Position numbers and translations under genes: made by a program. The notes under the pieces are model-generated. The model worked only from the letters and a program-made list of their open reading frames with translations. It did not search any database and had not been told where the DNA came from. Shown here one piece after another: positions 50,971 through 58,679 of a stretch of 64,000 bases of DNA. Source of the stretch: CAYRNY01 sp964425755 (GTDB taxonomy: Bacteria; Chloroflexota; Anaerolineae; Aggregatilineales; Aggregatilineaceae); assembly GCA_964425755.1 (NCBI GenBank), contig CAYRNY010000002.1, forward strand, positions 62,001 through 126,000, given 5' to 3'. Each line of letters begins with the position of its first letter. The first letter of the stretch is position 1.

Positions 50971-51696
50971 ATGACGGAACTGGCAAAAATACAGGAGCGT
51001 TTGGGGATCACGTTCAACGATCTGTCGCTGTTGCAGCGCGCGTTGACGCACCGGTCGTATCTCAACGAGCACCCTGAACATTCCCTGGAGGACAACGAGC
51101 GGTTGGAGTTCCTGGGTGACGCGGTGCTGGACTTTGTCGCCGGGGCGTACCTGTACCATCATTTCCCTGAGATGGACGAGGGACAGCTTACGCGGCTGCG
51201 CGCGGGGCTGGTGCGCACGGAAACGCTGGCACGGTTCGCGCGTGACTTCGACTTGGGTGATGCGCTGATGCTGGGGCGCGGCGAGGCGGAATCCGGCGGG
51301 CGCAGGCGTGCCAAAAACCTGTGCGGAGCGTTCGAGGCGCTGATCGGCGCGTATTACCTCGACCAGGACATGCAGGCCGTGCGGAAGTTCGTCGAACCGC
51401 TGTTCAAGCCAGCGGTAGACGATATCCTCGACCGGTCGGCGGATAAGGACGCCAAGAGCCTGTTTCAGGAGTGGAGCCAGTCTGTGCTGGGCGAGACACC
51501 GACTTACAACACCGTCGCCAGCGAAGGGCCGGATCATGCCAAGCAGTTCACCGTCGAGGTGGTGATTGGCTCGACAGTATACGGCCTGGGCGTCGGTTCC
51601 AGCAAGCAGACCGCCGCGCAAGCTGCGGCCCAGAATGCGCTGGACGCGATCGAGGCGGGCGAGATCGCGTTTGAAGAGGCCGAACGCGACCGGTGA
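50971..51696 (+). CDS. rnc: Ribonuclease III
   Basis: Double-stranded-RNA endonuclease for rRNA maturation and mRNA control. The 241 residues have the RNase III domain with the signature NERLEFLGDAVLDFVAGAYLY at about 44-64 (catalytic Glu and Asp), further Asp/Glu in GAFEALIGAYYLDQ, and a dsRNA-binding domain from about 162 to 231 (DAKSLFQEWSQSVLGETPTYNTV...GSSKQTAAQAAAQNALDAI). Normal in length. The stop overlaps the GTG start of the next gene by 4 bp, so translation is coupled. A strong hairpin stands in its leader. Confidence 0.96.
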   Translation: MTELAKIQERLGITFNDLSLLQRALTHRSYLNEHPEHSLEDNERLEFLGDAVLDFVAGAYLYHHFPEMDEGQLTRLRAGLVRTETLARFARDFDLGDALMLGRGEAESGGRRRAKNLCGAFEALIGAYYLDQDMQAVRKFVEPLFKPAVDDILDRSADKDAKSLFQEWSQSVLGETPTYNTVASEGPDHAKQFTVEVVIGSTVYGLGVGSSKQTAAQAAAQNALDAIEAGEIAFEEAERDR

Positions 51697-52562
51697 GCGC
51701 ACCTTGTTTGCTGATCCTGGGTGGCAGCGGAACGCTCGGCGGGCCACTGAGCCAGCGCGCGGCAGCCCAGGGGTGGGACGTGGTCGCGACGTACCGTACG
51801 CGCCCGGAACGCGTGCGGGCCGGGCTGCCGGTGCAACTGGACCTGCGCGACGCGGCGGCCCTGCGCGATCTGGTGGACGGCATACAGCCGGACGCGATCG
51901 TCCACGCGGCAGTGACCGAACGCAGCGGCGACGATCACGCGCCCGCGATCCGCGCCGCAGCGGAACACGTGGCGCAGGTCGTGCGCGAGCACGCGATCCG
52001 GTTGGTGGCGCTCTCGACCGACCTGGTGTTTGACGGCACGGCGACGCGCTACACTGAGGAGTCGCCGCCCGCGCCGCGTGCCGATAACCCCTACGCCGTA
52101 GCGAAAGCCCACATGGAGCGCACGATCAGCACGCAGGTGCCGGATGCGCTGATCGTGCGCACGAGCCTGATCTACGACTTCGAGCCGGAAAATGCCCAGG
52201 TCGCGTGGATGCTGCGCGCAGTCCGGCGCGGCGAGCGGCTGCGGCTTTTTGCCGACCAGGTACGCTGCCCGATCTGGGTGTGGAACCTGGCTGATGCACT
52301 GCTCGAACTGGTACGGTACGATGTATCCGGCGTGCTGCATGTTGTCGGCCCGGAGCCGGTCAGCCGCTACGATCTGGGCGTGGCGTTGCTCGACGCGCAA
52401 GGTTACGATCCTGCCGAGCATGTCGATCCGGTCCCTGCGCCGGACACGGCACCGAAGGCGTTACATCTGAGCGCGGCACACGCGCAAGCAGTGCTAAAAG
52501 ACACGCCCTTGCTCACGCTGGCGGCGGCAAGGGTGCGTTGGGATCACCAGGCGCGCGGCTAG
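51693..52562 (+). CDS. SDR of the dTDP-4-dehydrorhamnose reductase (RmlD) type
   Basis: A 289-residue NAD(P)-dependent sugar-nucleotide reductase-like protein. Rossmann loop GGSGTLGGPLSQR at about 10-22, the YxxxK catalytic pair in NPYAVAKAHME, STDLVFDGTA with the catalytic Thr, and RTSLIYDFEP are as in RmlD. Other rhamnose genes (rmlA, B, C) are absent here. The GTG start at 51693 lies inside the rnc stop region, so the two are translationally coupled, though no functional link between them is known. The substrate is uncertain: methionine adenosyltransferase beta-like or sugar reductases share this fold. Confidence 0.82.
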   Translation: MSAPCLLILGGSGTLGGPLSQRAAAQGWDVVATYRTRPERVRAGLPVQLDLRDAAALRDLVDGIQPDAIVHAAVTERSGDDHAPAIRAAAEHVAQVVREHAIRLVALSTDLVFDGTATRYTEESPPAPRADNPYAVAKAHMERTISTQVPDALIVRTSLIYDFEPENAQVAWMLRAVRRGERLRLFADQVRCPIWVWNLADALLELVRYDVSGVLHVVGPEPVSRYDLGVALLDAQGYDPAEHVDPVPAPDTAPKALHLSAAHAQAVLKDTPLLTLAAARVRWDHQARG

Positions 52563-52599
52563 GGGTCGATCCCGCCGTCACGCGCTGTCCCCTTGGCGA

Positions 52600-53883
52600 T
52601 CAGTAGATCGTGTAGAAGAACGCGTCCTGTTTCGGGAACAACACGTCAAACAGGGGGCGCGCCAAGCCCCAGGCCGCGAAATCCGGGTACGTCGCTTCGA
52701 GTTCGTCGCAGCTGCGCCAGCCGAAGACCAGCGGCGCGAGCAGATTCGGCGGCAGGTGGTTTTCGGCGTTGTTCGCAGCGGCTGCCGTCGTGTCGATGCC
52801 CGTGATTGCCCCGTCCTCGAATTGCAATGCCACAGCCGAGCGGAACATGTTGAGTGTGAGCGTGTGCGTCAGGCCCGCGAAGGGGCTGTCGGCGATACGG
52901 CGTTCCAGTTCGGGCGCGATGGCGCGCAACAGGTGCGCGGCGTCCGGTATGTGGAGCTGCCAGGCATAGCGGCCTGTGTCGCGCGCGTCGTGCGTGCGCG
53001 CGAACGTGATCAGCGGGTTTGAGTCGGCCATCGCCAGCCGCAGGTAGGGTTTGCTGCGGGTGATGGCAAGCTGCTTGAGCCAGCCCAACGCGGCGAGCGC
53101 AGCGGGATAGCGCAGCGGCGATGCTTCATGCACGATCAGGCCATCGCCAAAACCGCGTGCCGCGATGCGCAGGTAGCCCTGCGGGGTACCGCCCGGCGCG
53201 GCGACGATCCACGTCGCGCCACCGTCTGCGGTGGCGTCGATGTGCTCCAGCAAGTAGCGCCACGTGGCCGCATCGCGCGCGGCGTAGATGTCCAGGTCGC
53301 GCACCATGTCCGCGTAGTACGTTTCGAGCAGCGGGATGTCGGCGGTGGTCGCTTGCCGGAAGTGATAGCCCCGCGCAAACTCGGGCTGTTCGTCCGGTAT
53401 CCGGCGTAGCTCCAGCTCCCAGCCGCCTTCCAGGGGCAGCGCGTACTCATAACCGAACTGGCGATAGTAGTACGGGATGCCCTGAATCTGGCTGACGTGC
53501 GCGCCGGACGCGGCCAGCAGACGTTTGAACTGGCGGTCAAGCGCCCGGACCAGGCCGCGCTTGCGGTAGTCGGGCAGCGTCCCGACGATGCCCATTTCGT
53601 GGGCTTTGAGCTCGACCGCGCCGTAACGCCAGCGCCAGGGTATCTGGCACAGCGACGACACGATCAGGTCGGCGCGTTCCGGATCGACCACGACCAGCCA
53701 TTCGTCCGGGCGTGTGTGTGGGTGGTGCCGGATCATGGCGCGGGTTATGACGCTGAGAAATTCTTCCTCGTGGACGGTCGCGTTGAACGCGGCCAGGCGT
53801 TCGACTTCCTCGTCGGTGCTGATGGATTTCAGAAGCAAGCCGTTCGCCAACAGTTCGCGGATCGGGTTAGGGTCGGTAAACAC
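52600..53883 (-). CDS. GNAT acetyltransferase, Eis-like three-domain type
   Basis: A 427-residue protein with an N-terminal GNAT fold (about 15-135; the acetyl-CoA loop is in MGIVGTLPDYRKRGLVRALDRQ), a second GNAT-like segment (about 170-300), and a C-terminal SCP2-like domain (about 305-400), the layout of Eis-type proteins. The GTG at 53883 is preferred because GGAGG lies 9 nt upstream; an earlier frame start would add 20 residues. Substrate unknown; relatives acetylate aminoglycosides or other amines. A consensus promoter about 300 bp upstream implies a long structured leader. Confidence 0.82.
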   Translation of the reverse strand: MFTDPNPIRELLANGLLLKSISTDEEVERLAAFNATVHEEEFLSVITRAMIRHHPHTRPDEWLVVVDPERADLIVSSLCQIPWRWRYGAVELKAHEMGIVGTLPDYRKRGLVRALDRQFKRLLAASGAHVSQIQGIPYYYRQFGYEYALPLEGGWELELRRIPDEQPEFARGYHFRQATTADIPLLETYYADMVRDLDIYAARDAATWRYLLEHIDATADGGATWIVAAPGGTPQGYLRIAARGFGDGLIVHEASPLRYPAALAALGWLKQLAITRSKPYLRLAMADSNPLITFARTHDARDTGRYAWQLHIPDAAHLLRAIAPELERRIADSPFAGLTHTLTLNMFRSAVALQFEDGAITGIDTTAAAANNAENHLPPNLLAPLVFGWRSCDELEATYPDFAAWGLARPLFDVLFPKQDAFFYTIY

Positions 53884-54026
53884 CGGTTGAGTCCTCCATT
53901 GATGGCCGGTTAAGGCCGTTGGTTTTCGGGGTGCAGGCCGCACGGTCTGCGGCTCGAATCGAAACGCGAGCCGGGCGCGCGGCGTGATGACATGCGCTAT
54001 GGTGGCAGGTACGCGTAGCCGGGCGT

Positions 54027-54063
54027 CAGCGGAAAAGCGGCAAACAGCCGCAGCTAACCGCTG
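54027..54063 (-). promoter_or_regulatory. Nested hairpin in the GNAT leader, attenuator-like
   Basis: Outer CAGCGG/CCGCTG (54027-54032, 54058-54063) and inner GCGGC/GCCGC (54037-54041, 54047-54051). On the minus strand the inner stem is followed by TTTT, as in a small intrinsic terminator. Confidence 0.45.
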
Positions 54064-54097
54064 CGCGGGGAACAGTTGAGAGGTGCCGGGATGTGAT

Positions 54098-54129
54098 CCG
54101 CGCGTGTGTGGCGCTTGCGCCCTGCGCGG
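54098..54129 (-). promoter_or_regulatory. Nested hairpin at the start of the GNAT leader
   Basis: Outer CCGCGC/GCGCGG (54098-54103, 54124-54129) and inner GGCGC/GCGCC (54110-54114, 54117-54121). Confidence 0.4.
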
Positions 54130-54178
54130 CCCCGGCTGTCACACAAGGGCCAGACTCATCAGTGTTGTCATGCCGCCG

Positions 54179-54207
54179 ATTATGCGTGATGTTTTGCACA
54201 ATGTCAA
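54179..54207 (-). promoter_or_regulatory. Near-consensus sigma70 promoter of the GNAT gene
   Basis: Minus-strand TTGACA (54202-54207, exact), 17-bp spacer, CATAAT (54179-54184). The best -35 box seen in the window. Confidence 0.65.
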
Positions 54208-54229
54208 CGGCGAGTCCGCGTGCAGTGAC

Positions 54230-56395
54230 CTACGGCGCGCACTGAATCCCTTCGCGGCGGCTGATCGCGATGATCGCGGAGCGGTGGTCGGACGCCTGCG
54301 CGGCTTCCGGGCTGTGGTCGATTCCGGCGCTGTTCAGCGGCAGGCTAGCCGTCCACAGGTAATCGAAACGCGCGGCGGTCCCGTCCACGAGAAAGACGGT
54401 CATCGTGTCCTCGGCGCGCAAACCGGCGAAGGGGTCTTTGAAGACCGGGCTGTTCAGTGCGCGGTACAGCGGCGAGTCGGGTGGGAAATTGAACGTGCCG
54501 CCCAGCACGATCCGGTCCTTCCACGCCGGGCCGTGTTGCGCTGCGACCCAACGCAGCATGGTATCAAGCTGGCGATTCTGATCTTGCTCGCCTTCGGGCA
54601 CCGGTTGCCCGTCACGCTGCGCGACACGGAAGCCGAGCCACGCGTTATAGACGTGCAGGTTGCCCACGTTCCCCGCTTCGGGGTCCGCGACGAGGCGTTC
54701 CGGATCAAGGGTGACGTGCATCACGGCGGCCTGGTTGCCCTCGCTGGGCAGGTCGAGGCCCTGCATCGCCGCGATCGGCACGCGGCTGAGCACGGCCAGG
54801 CCCTGTAATTCCTCGTTCTGCGGGTAGAAGGTCCACTCCATCTGTAGCCGCCGTGCCAGCCAGAGCGCCTGATCGACGCCAAAGCTCGCCATACGGCCCG
54901 TGTCCACCTCTTGCAGCAGCACGATATCCGCGCCGTTGAGTTCGATCACCTGCGCGACGCGTTCCAGGTTCGGGTTGAAGTACTGCGAGTAGCCACCGTG
55001 AATGTTCAGCGTGGCGATGCGCAGGCAGTCCGGGTTTGCGGGGCGGCGGATCACGTTACCGGACGTGGCGGAAGCACCCACGAAGCTCGCGCCGAGGACG
55101 ACCAGCAGCCCGACGAAGGTATACGGGGACCTGCCGCCGGACCACGCGATCCCCCGGCGCGTGAGAATGATCGGGATCGACAGCACCAGCGCGGCGATTA
55201 ACGTCAAACCCAGCCCCATGTCGCGGAACGCGCGCAGGAAGTCGCTCACGTTCTGGTAGGGATCGCTGAGATCGCGCACGTAAGCGTAGTCGTAGGAGAA
55301 ATAGTCCCCTACAGCCAGCACGCCGAAGCTGAGCAGGCTAAACAGCAGCGTGATGCCGGTCAGGTTTGGCCCGCCGGTGTGCGTGCGATAGACCCACCAT
55401 AACGTGAGGCCGACCATGAACTGCGCGGCGACCAGCATGATCGCGGCCAGCACCCCGTCGTATTGCCGCCCGATCACAAGCAACAGGCCCAGTAGCAGCA
55501 CCCACAGCCACCCGCGCCACGCGATATCAAACATGCCCGCGAAGCGCCGCGCCTGCTCGCGCACTTCCGGTACCAGCGGCAGCAGCGTCGCGGCGACGAG
55601 CCAGGGCACGAGCGCGGCGTAATCCACGCCCGACCAGTGCGCGACGGCGTTCGGCAGGCCGAACAACGTGAATTCGAGGAACAGGATCGCGCCAAAGGCC
55701 AGCCCGCCCCAAACGTTCATACGCCCGCGCTGGAGCAACTCCGAGGGGGGCGCGTCGCGTTCCGCCTGCTGGGCGGCGATCTGCACTGCGCGGCGCTCGA
55801 CATACCACGTTGCGATCGTCAGCGCGATCAGGGCGATCGCCGCGAACGCGATCAACGTGCCCATTTCCTGGTTCGTCCCGGCGATGTCGATGGTATAGTC
55901 ACCTTGCCAGGTGCGGTCGTAGGTGTTAAAAGCCGCGCGGATCAACTGGTCGCCTGCCACGCCCAGCAACAGCGCTGCCGGGAATACCGCCGGACGCCGC
56001 ATCACGAGCAGCGCCAGATATAGCATGCCTGCGCCGACGACCAGCGCTGTGGCGGGAACTTTGAGTTCGGCAGCCTGTAATGCCAGCGAGCGCCCCATCG
56101 CGATCAGCAGCACCGAGAAGGGGATGCTGATCCGCCAGCGCCCGATAACCAACGCGAGTAGCGGCAGCAGTAACAGCCCTGCCAGCACGACCAGCTCGCT
56201 CTGCACGGTGTGCAGCTCCACCACGCCGGGAACCCCCGCGACCGCTGCGGCCCCGCCCGGCGTGCGCTGGACCAGGTCGGCGCTGCTGGCGCGCGCGTAG
56301 AGCGTGGCGTACAAGAAACGCACCGCCTGCACGAAAACCAGGCCGACGATCCCGGCTTCAAGTGTTCGGAAGAAATCGACTCGCAGTCGCGACAT
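54230..56395 (-). CDS. Multi-span membrane protein fused to an endonuclease/exonuclease/phosphatase domain
   Basis: A 721-residue protein. Residues about 15-455 form some 12 membrane helices. Residues about 457-721 are a metal-dependent EEP phosphohydrolase domain with its motifs intact: TLNIHGG, IVLLQEVDTG (catalytic Glu), GGTFNFPPDSPLYRA (usually GDFN, here GTFN, so the common Asp is Thr), FDYLW and the catalytic SDH in ASDHRSAI. EEP enzymes cleave phosphodiesters in DNA, inositol or sphingolipids; a membrane-fused form points to a lipid-linked or extracellular substrate. Divergently transcribed from the deaminase-CYTH gene. Confidence 0.85.
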   Translation of the reverse strand: MSRLRVDFFRTLEAGIVGLVFVQAVRFLYATLYARASSADLVQRTPGGAAAVAGVPGVVELHTVQSELVVLAGLLLLPLLALVIGRWRISIPFSVLLIAMGRSLALQAAELKVPATALVVGAGMLYLALLVMRRPAVFPAALLLGVAGDQLIRAAFNTYDRTWQGDYTIDIAGTNQEMGTLIAFAAIALIALTIATWYVERRAVQIAAQQAERDAPPSELLQRGRMNVWGGLAFGAILFLEFTLFGLPNAVAHWSGVDYAALVPWLVAATLLPLVPEVREQARRFAGMFDIAWRGWLWVLLLGLLLVIGRQYDGVLAAIMLVAAQFMVGLTLWWVYRTHTGGPNLTGITLLFSLLSFGVLAVGDYFSYDYAYVRDLSDPYQNVSDFLRAFRDMGLGLTLIAALVLSIPIILTRRGIAWSGGRSPYTFVGLLVVLGASFVGASATSGNVIRRPANPDCLRIATLNIHGGYSQYFNPNLERVAQVIELNGADIVLLQEVDTGRMASFGVDQALWLARRLQMEWTFYPQNEELQGLAVLSRVPIAAMQGLDLPSEGNQAAVMHVTLDPERLVADPEAGNVGNLHVYNAWLGFRVAQRDGQPVPEGEQDQNRQLDTMLRWVAAQHGPAWKDRIVLGGTFNFPPDSPLYRALNSPVFKDPFAGLRAEDTMTVFLVDGTAARFDYLWTASLPLNSAGIDHSPEAAQASDHRSAIIAISRREGIQCAP

Positions 56396-56594
56396 GGACG
56401 GATTGCCTCACATGGGGTAGTGGCAGGCGCAGTCGGGCGTCTGCAGTGAAGCCGCCCGAAGACCACCTGTTCATTAACCGGATACGTCAACATGCACACC
56501 CCTGATTTTACGCGGTATGGCGTTTCGTGCCAGCCCACCGCCGTGAGATTGCCTTGTTTGCGCGCGGTTTGCAAGCGTTTGAGGCGAGTTACGG

Positions 56595-56600
56595 TATAAT
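56595..56600 (+). promoter_or_regulatory. -10 box of the deaminase-CYTH gene
   Basis: GG-TATAAT, 31 bp before the start; TTGCAA at 56569-56574 is a possible -35 box but 20 bp away. Confidence 0.45.
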
Positions 56601-56631
56601 ATGCGGAATTTATGCAGAAAGGATTGAGGTT

Positions 56632-58608
56632 ATGCGGCATGTTGATACCTTGCTTTTACACGGCACCGTGCTGACGATGAACCAGGAGCTGGATGTATAC
56701 CCGGATGGCGCGGTTGCGATCGAAGGTGACAGTATCGTCGCGGTGGGCGCGGCAGACGCGTTGCAGGCGGAATTCACCGCCGGCGAGGTGATCGATTGCC
56801 GGGGGCAGGTCATCATGCCGGGGCTGGTGAACACGCACACGCATATGCCCATGTCGCTGCTGCGCGCGATGGCCGACGACCTGCGGCTTGACGTGTGGCT
56901 GATGGGCTACATGATGCCGGTCGAGCGCGAGTTCGTCAGCCCGGAGTTCGTGCGCTGGGGCACGCTGCTTTCATGCGTTGAGATGATCCGGGGCGGGACG
57001 ACGCTGTTTGCGGATATGTACTACTACGAGGCGGATATCGCGGCAGCGGCAGCCGAGGCCGGGATGCGCGGGGTTTGTGGCGAGTCGGTGATGAAGTTCC
57101 CCGCGCCGGATGCCAGCAGCTACGAGGAGAGTCTGGCCTACACGCGCAAATTCATCGAGGAGTGGAAAGATCACCCGCTGATCGTGCCCTCGGTAGCGCC
57201 GCACGCGCCGTATACGTGCACGGACGATATCCTGCAGGCGGCGGCTGACCTGGCGGTCGAGTATGGCGTGCCGCTGCAGATTCACATCCTCGAAACGCGC
57301 CAGGAAGCCGAAGATAACTGGAACGAGTTCGAGAAGAAGGTCGTCAACCGCGTGGCCGATCTGGGCGTGTTCAGGGCCAAGACGATCGCGGCGCACTGCG
57401 TGCACGTCGACACCGAGCAGATCATGCTTCTGCAGCAACACGGCGTCGCGGTGGCGCACAACCCGACGAGCAACCTCAAGCTCGCCAGCGGGATCGCGCC
57501 GGTAAAGGAAATGCTGGAACGTGGCGTCAAGCTGAGTGTGGGCACGGACGGTGCGGCGAGCAACAACGACCTGGACATGTTCGAGGAGCTGCGGCTTGCC
57601 GCGCTGCTGGTGAAAGGCGCGACCCATGACCCGGTGGTGCTGCCCGCTAAAGAGGCGCTGCTGATGGCGACGCGCTGGGGGGCTGAGGCGCTGCATCTCG
57701 ACCACCTGACCGGCAGCCTGGACGTGGGCAAACGCGCCGACCTGATCGTGCTGGACCACGCGCCGGCGCACAACATCCCGCACTTCGAGCGCGACCCCGG
57801 CGGGGTGTATTCGCGCGTGGTATACGCGAGCCAGGCGGCGGACGTACAACATGTGATGGTGAACGGGCGCTGGCTGATGCGCGACCGTGAGCTGCTGACG
57901 CTGGACGAGGACGCGATCCGGGCTAAGGCGCAGGACTACGCGCGGCAGATGGACGAGTTCCTGATCGCGCGGGAAGGGAACGTGCTTAACAAGCTGGTGG
58001 CGATCGGTGGCTTGCAGCAGGAGGAGAGCTTCGAGATTCAGGTCAAGGCGTTGGTGGATGACGAAGCGGTGATCGAGCGCTTGCTGGCGCACGAAGCCGT
58101 GGGCATGGTCCGGCACAAGCATTACCGCCAGTACGACACCTATTTCCTGTTCGACGACGAGTCACAGGGGCGCGTGCGCTACCGCGAGGACGACCTGATC
58201 ACCGAGGGGGATGACGTGGCGAACGTCCGCACGCGCCTGACGTACACCATCCCCGACAAAGAGCGCGAATTTGACGAGGCGATTCTACTGTCCCACTCGC
58301 GTTTCATCGCGCCTGCCGACCGCCCGCTGCGCTTCTACCGCGAATATTTCCAGGCCGGGCAGGAATGCGAGATCCACAAGGATCGCCTGCGCTGGCACGT
58401 GCTGTATAAGGGCGTGCTGTTCTACGTCAACCTGGATCGCGTGATGGAACCGCCATCCGATCGCCGTTACGTCGAGATCAAGGCCCGCACGTGGTCCGCC
58501 ACCGACGCCGAATACAAGGCCGAACTGGCGTCCGAGATTCTCGATGACGTGTTGGGGATTCCGGCAGATGCACGCGTGAAGATGGAATACGTCGAGTTGT
58601 GTGAATAG
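56632..58608 (+). CDS. Amidohydrolase (MTA/SAH deaminase type) fused to a CYTH triphosphate-tunnel domain
   Basis: A 658-residue fusion. Residues 1-445 are an amidohydrolase of the 5'-methylthioadenosine/S-adenosylhomocysteine deaminase class: metal ligands His69 and His71 (NTHTHMPMSLLR), His218, His255 and Asp306 (VGTDGAASNND), with Glu221 as the likely proton shuttle. Residues about 465-640 look like a CYTH domain: FEIQVK (468-472, the second Glu of ExExK being Gln), RVRYRED (514-520), RTRLTYT, and YVEIKARTW. CYTH proteins bind triphosphates or make cAMP from ATP. ATG at 56632 with AAGGA and GAGG upstream. No frameshift separates the halves, and the joint (about 445-465) is short and polar. 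The CYTH call is by motif and should be tested. Confidence 0.85.
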   Translation: MRHVDTLLLHGTVLTMNQELDVYPDGAVAIEGDSIVAVGAADALQAEFTAGEVIDCRGQVIMPGLVNTHTHMPMSLLRAMADDLRLDVWLMGYMMPVEREFVSPEFVRWGTLLSCVEMIRGGTTLFADMYYYEADIAAAAAEAGMRGVCGESVMKFPAPDASSYEESLAYTRKFIEEWKDHPLIVPSVAPHAPYTCTDDILQAAADLAVEYGVPLQIHILETRQEAEDNWNEFEKKVVNRVADLGVFRAKTIAAHCVHVDTEQIMLLQQHGVAVAHNPTSNLKLASGIAPVKEMLERGVKLSVGTDGAASNNDLDMFEELRLAALLVKGATHDPVVLPAKEALLMATRWGAEALHLDHLTGSLDVGKRADLIVLDHAPAHNIPHFERDPGGVYSRVVYASQAADVQHVMVNGRWLMRDRELLTLDEDAIRAKAQDYARQMDEFLIAREGNVLNKLVAIGGLQQEESFEIQVKALVDDEAVIERLLAHEAVGMVRHKHYRQYDTYFLFDDESQGRVRYREDDLITEGDDVANVRTRLTYTIPDKEREFDEAILLSHSRFIAPADRPLRFYREYFQAGQECEIHKDRLRWHVLYKGVLFYVNLDRVMEPPSDRRYVEIKARTWSATDAEYKAELASEILDDVLGIPADARVKMEYVELCE

Positions 58609-58635
58609 ACGATTTGTGATGTGATTTTATTGCAG

Positions 58636-58665
58636 ACGGGGCAGGGGCTAGAACCTCTGCCCCGT
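58636..58665. terminator. ACGGGGCAGGGG-type hairpin between convergent genes
   Basis: ACGGGGCAG/CTGCCCCGT (9 bp) continues with GGG/CCT pairing around a 6-nt loop, 28 bp past the deaminase-CYTH stop and 15 bp before the end of the convergent MFS gene. No U-tract. Confidence 0.5.
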
Positions 58666-58679
58666 TGTGCTGTGGCTGT

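Larger units (their letters stand above)
53884..54229 (-). other. Long structured leader of the GNAT gene
   Basis: 346 bp without a gene. A TTGACA-17-CATAAT promoter lies at 54179-54207 on the minus strand, so about 289 nt of untranslated RNA precede the GTG. It contains at least two nested stem-loops (54098-54129 and 54027-54063) and a GGCTCG/CGAGCC stem near 53950-53975. Confidence 0.6.

Noticed and set aside
54153..54162. Hammerhead-ribozyme-like core CTGATGAGTC on the minus strand in the GNAT leader
   Set aside because: A possible GTC/GAC stem II follows, but the required GAAA after it is absent (GACAGCC is found), so the conserved core is incomplete.
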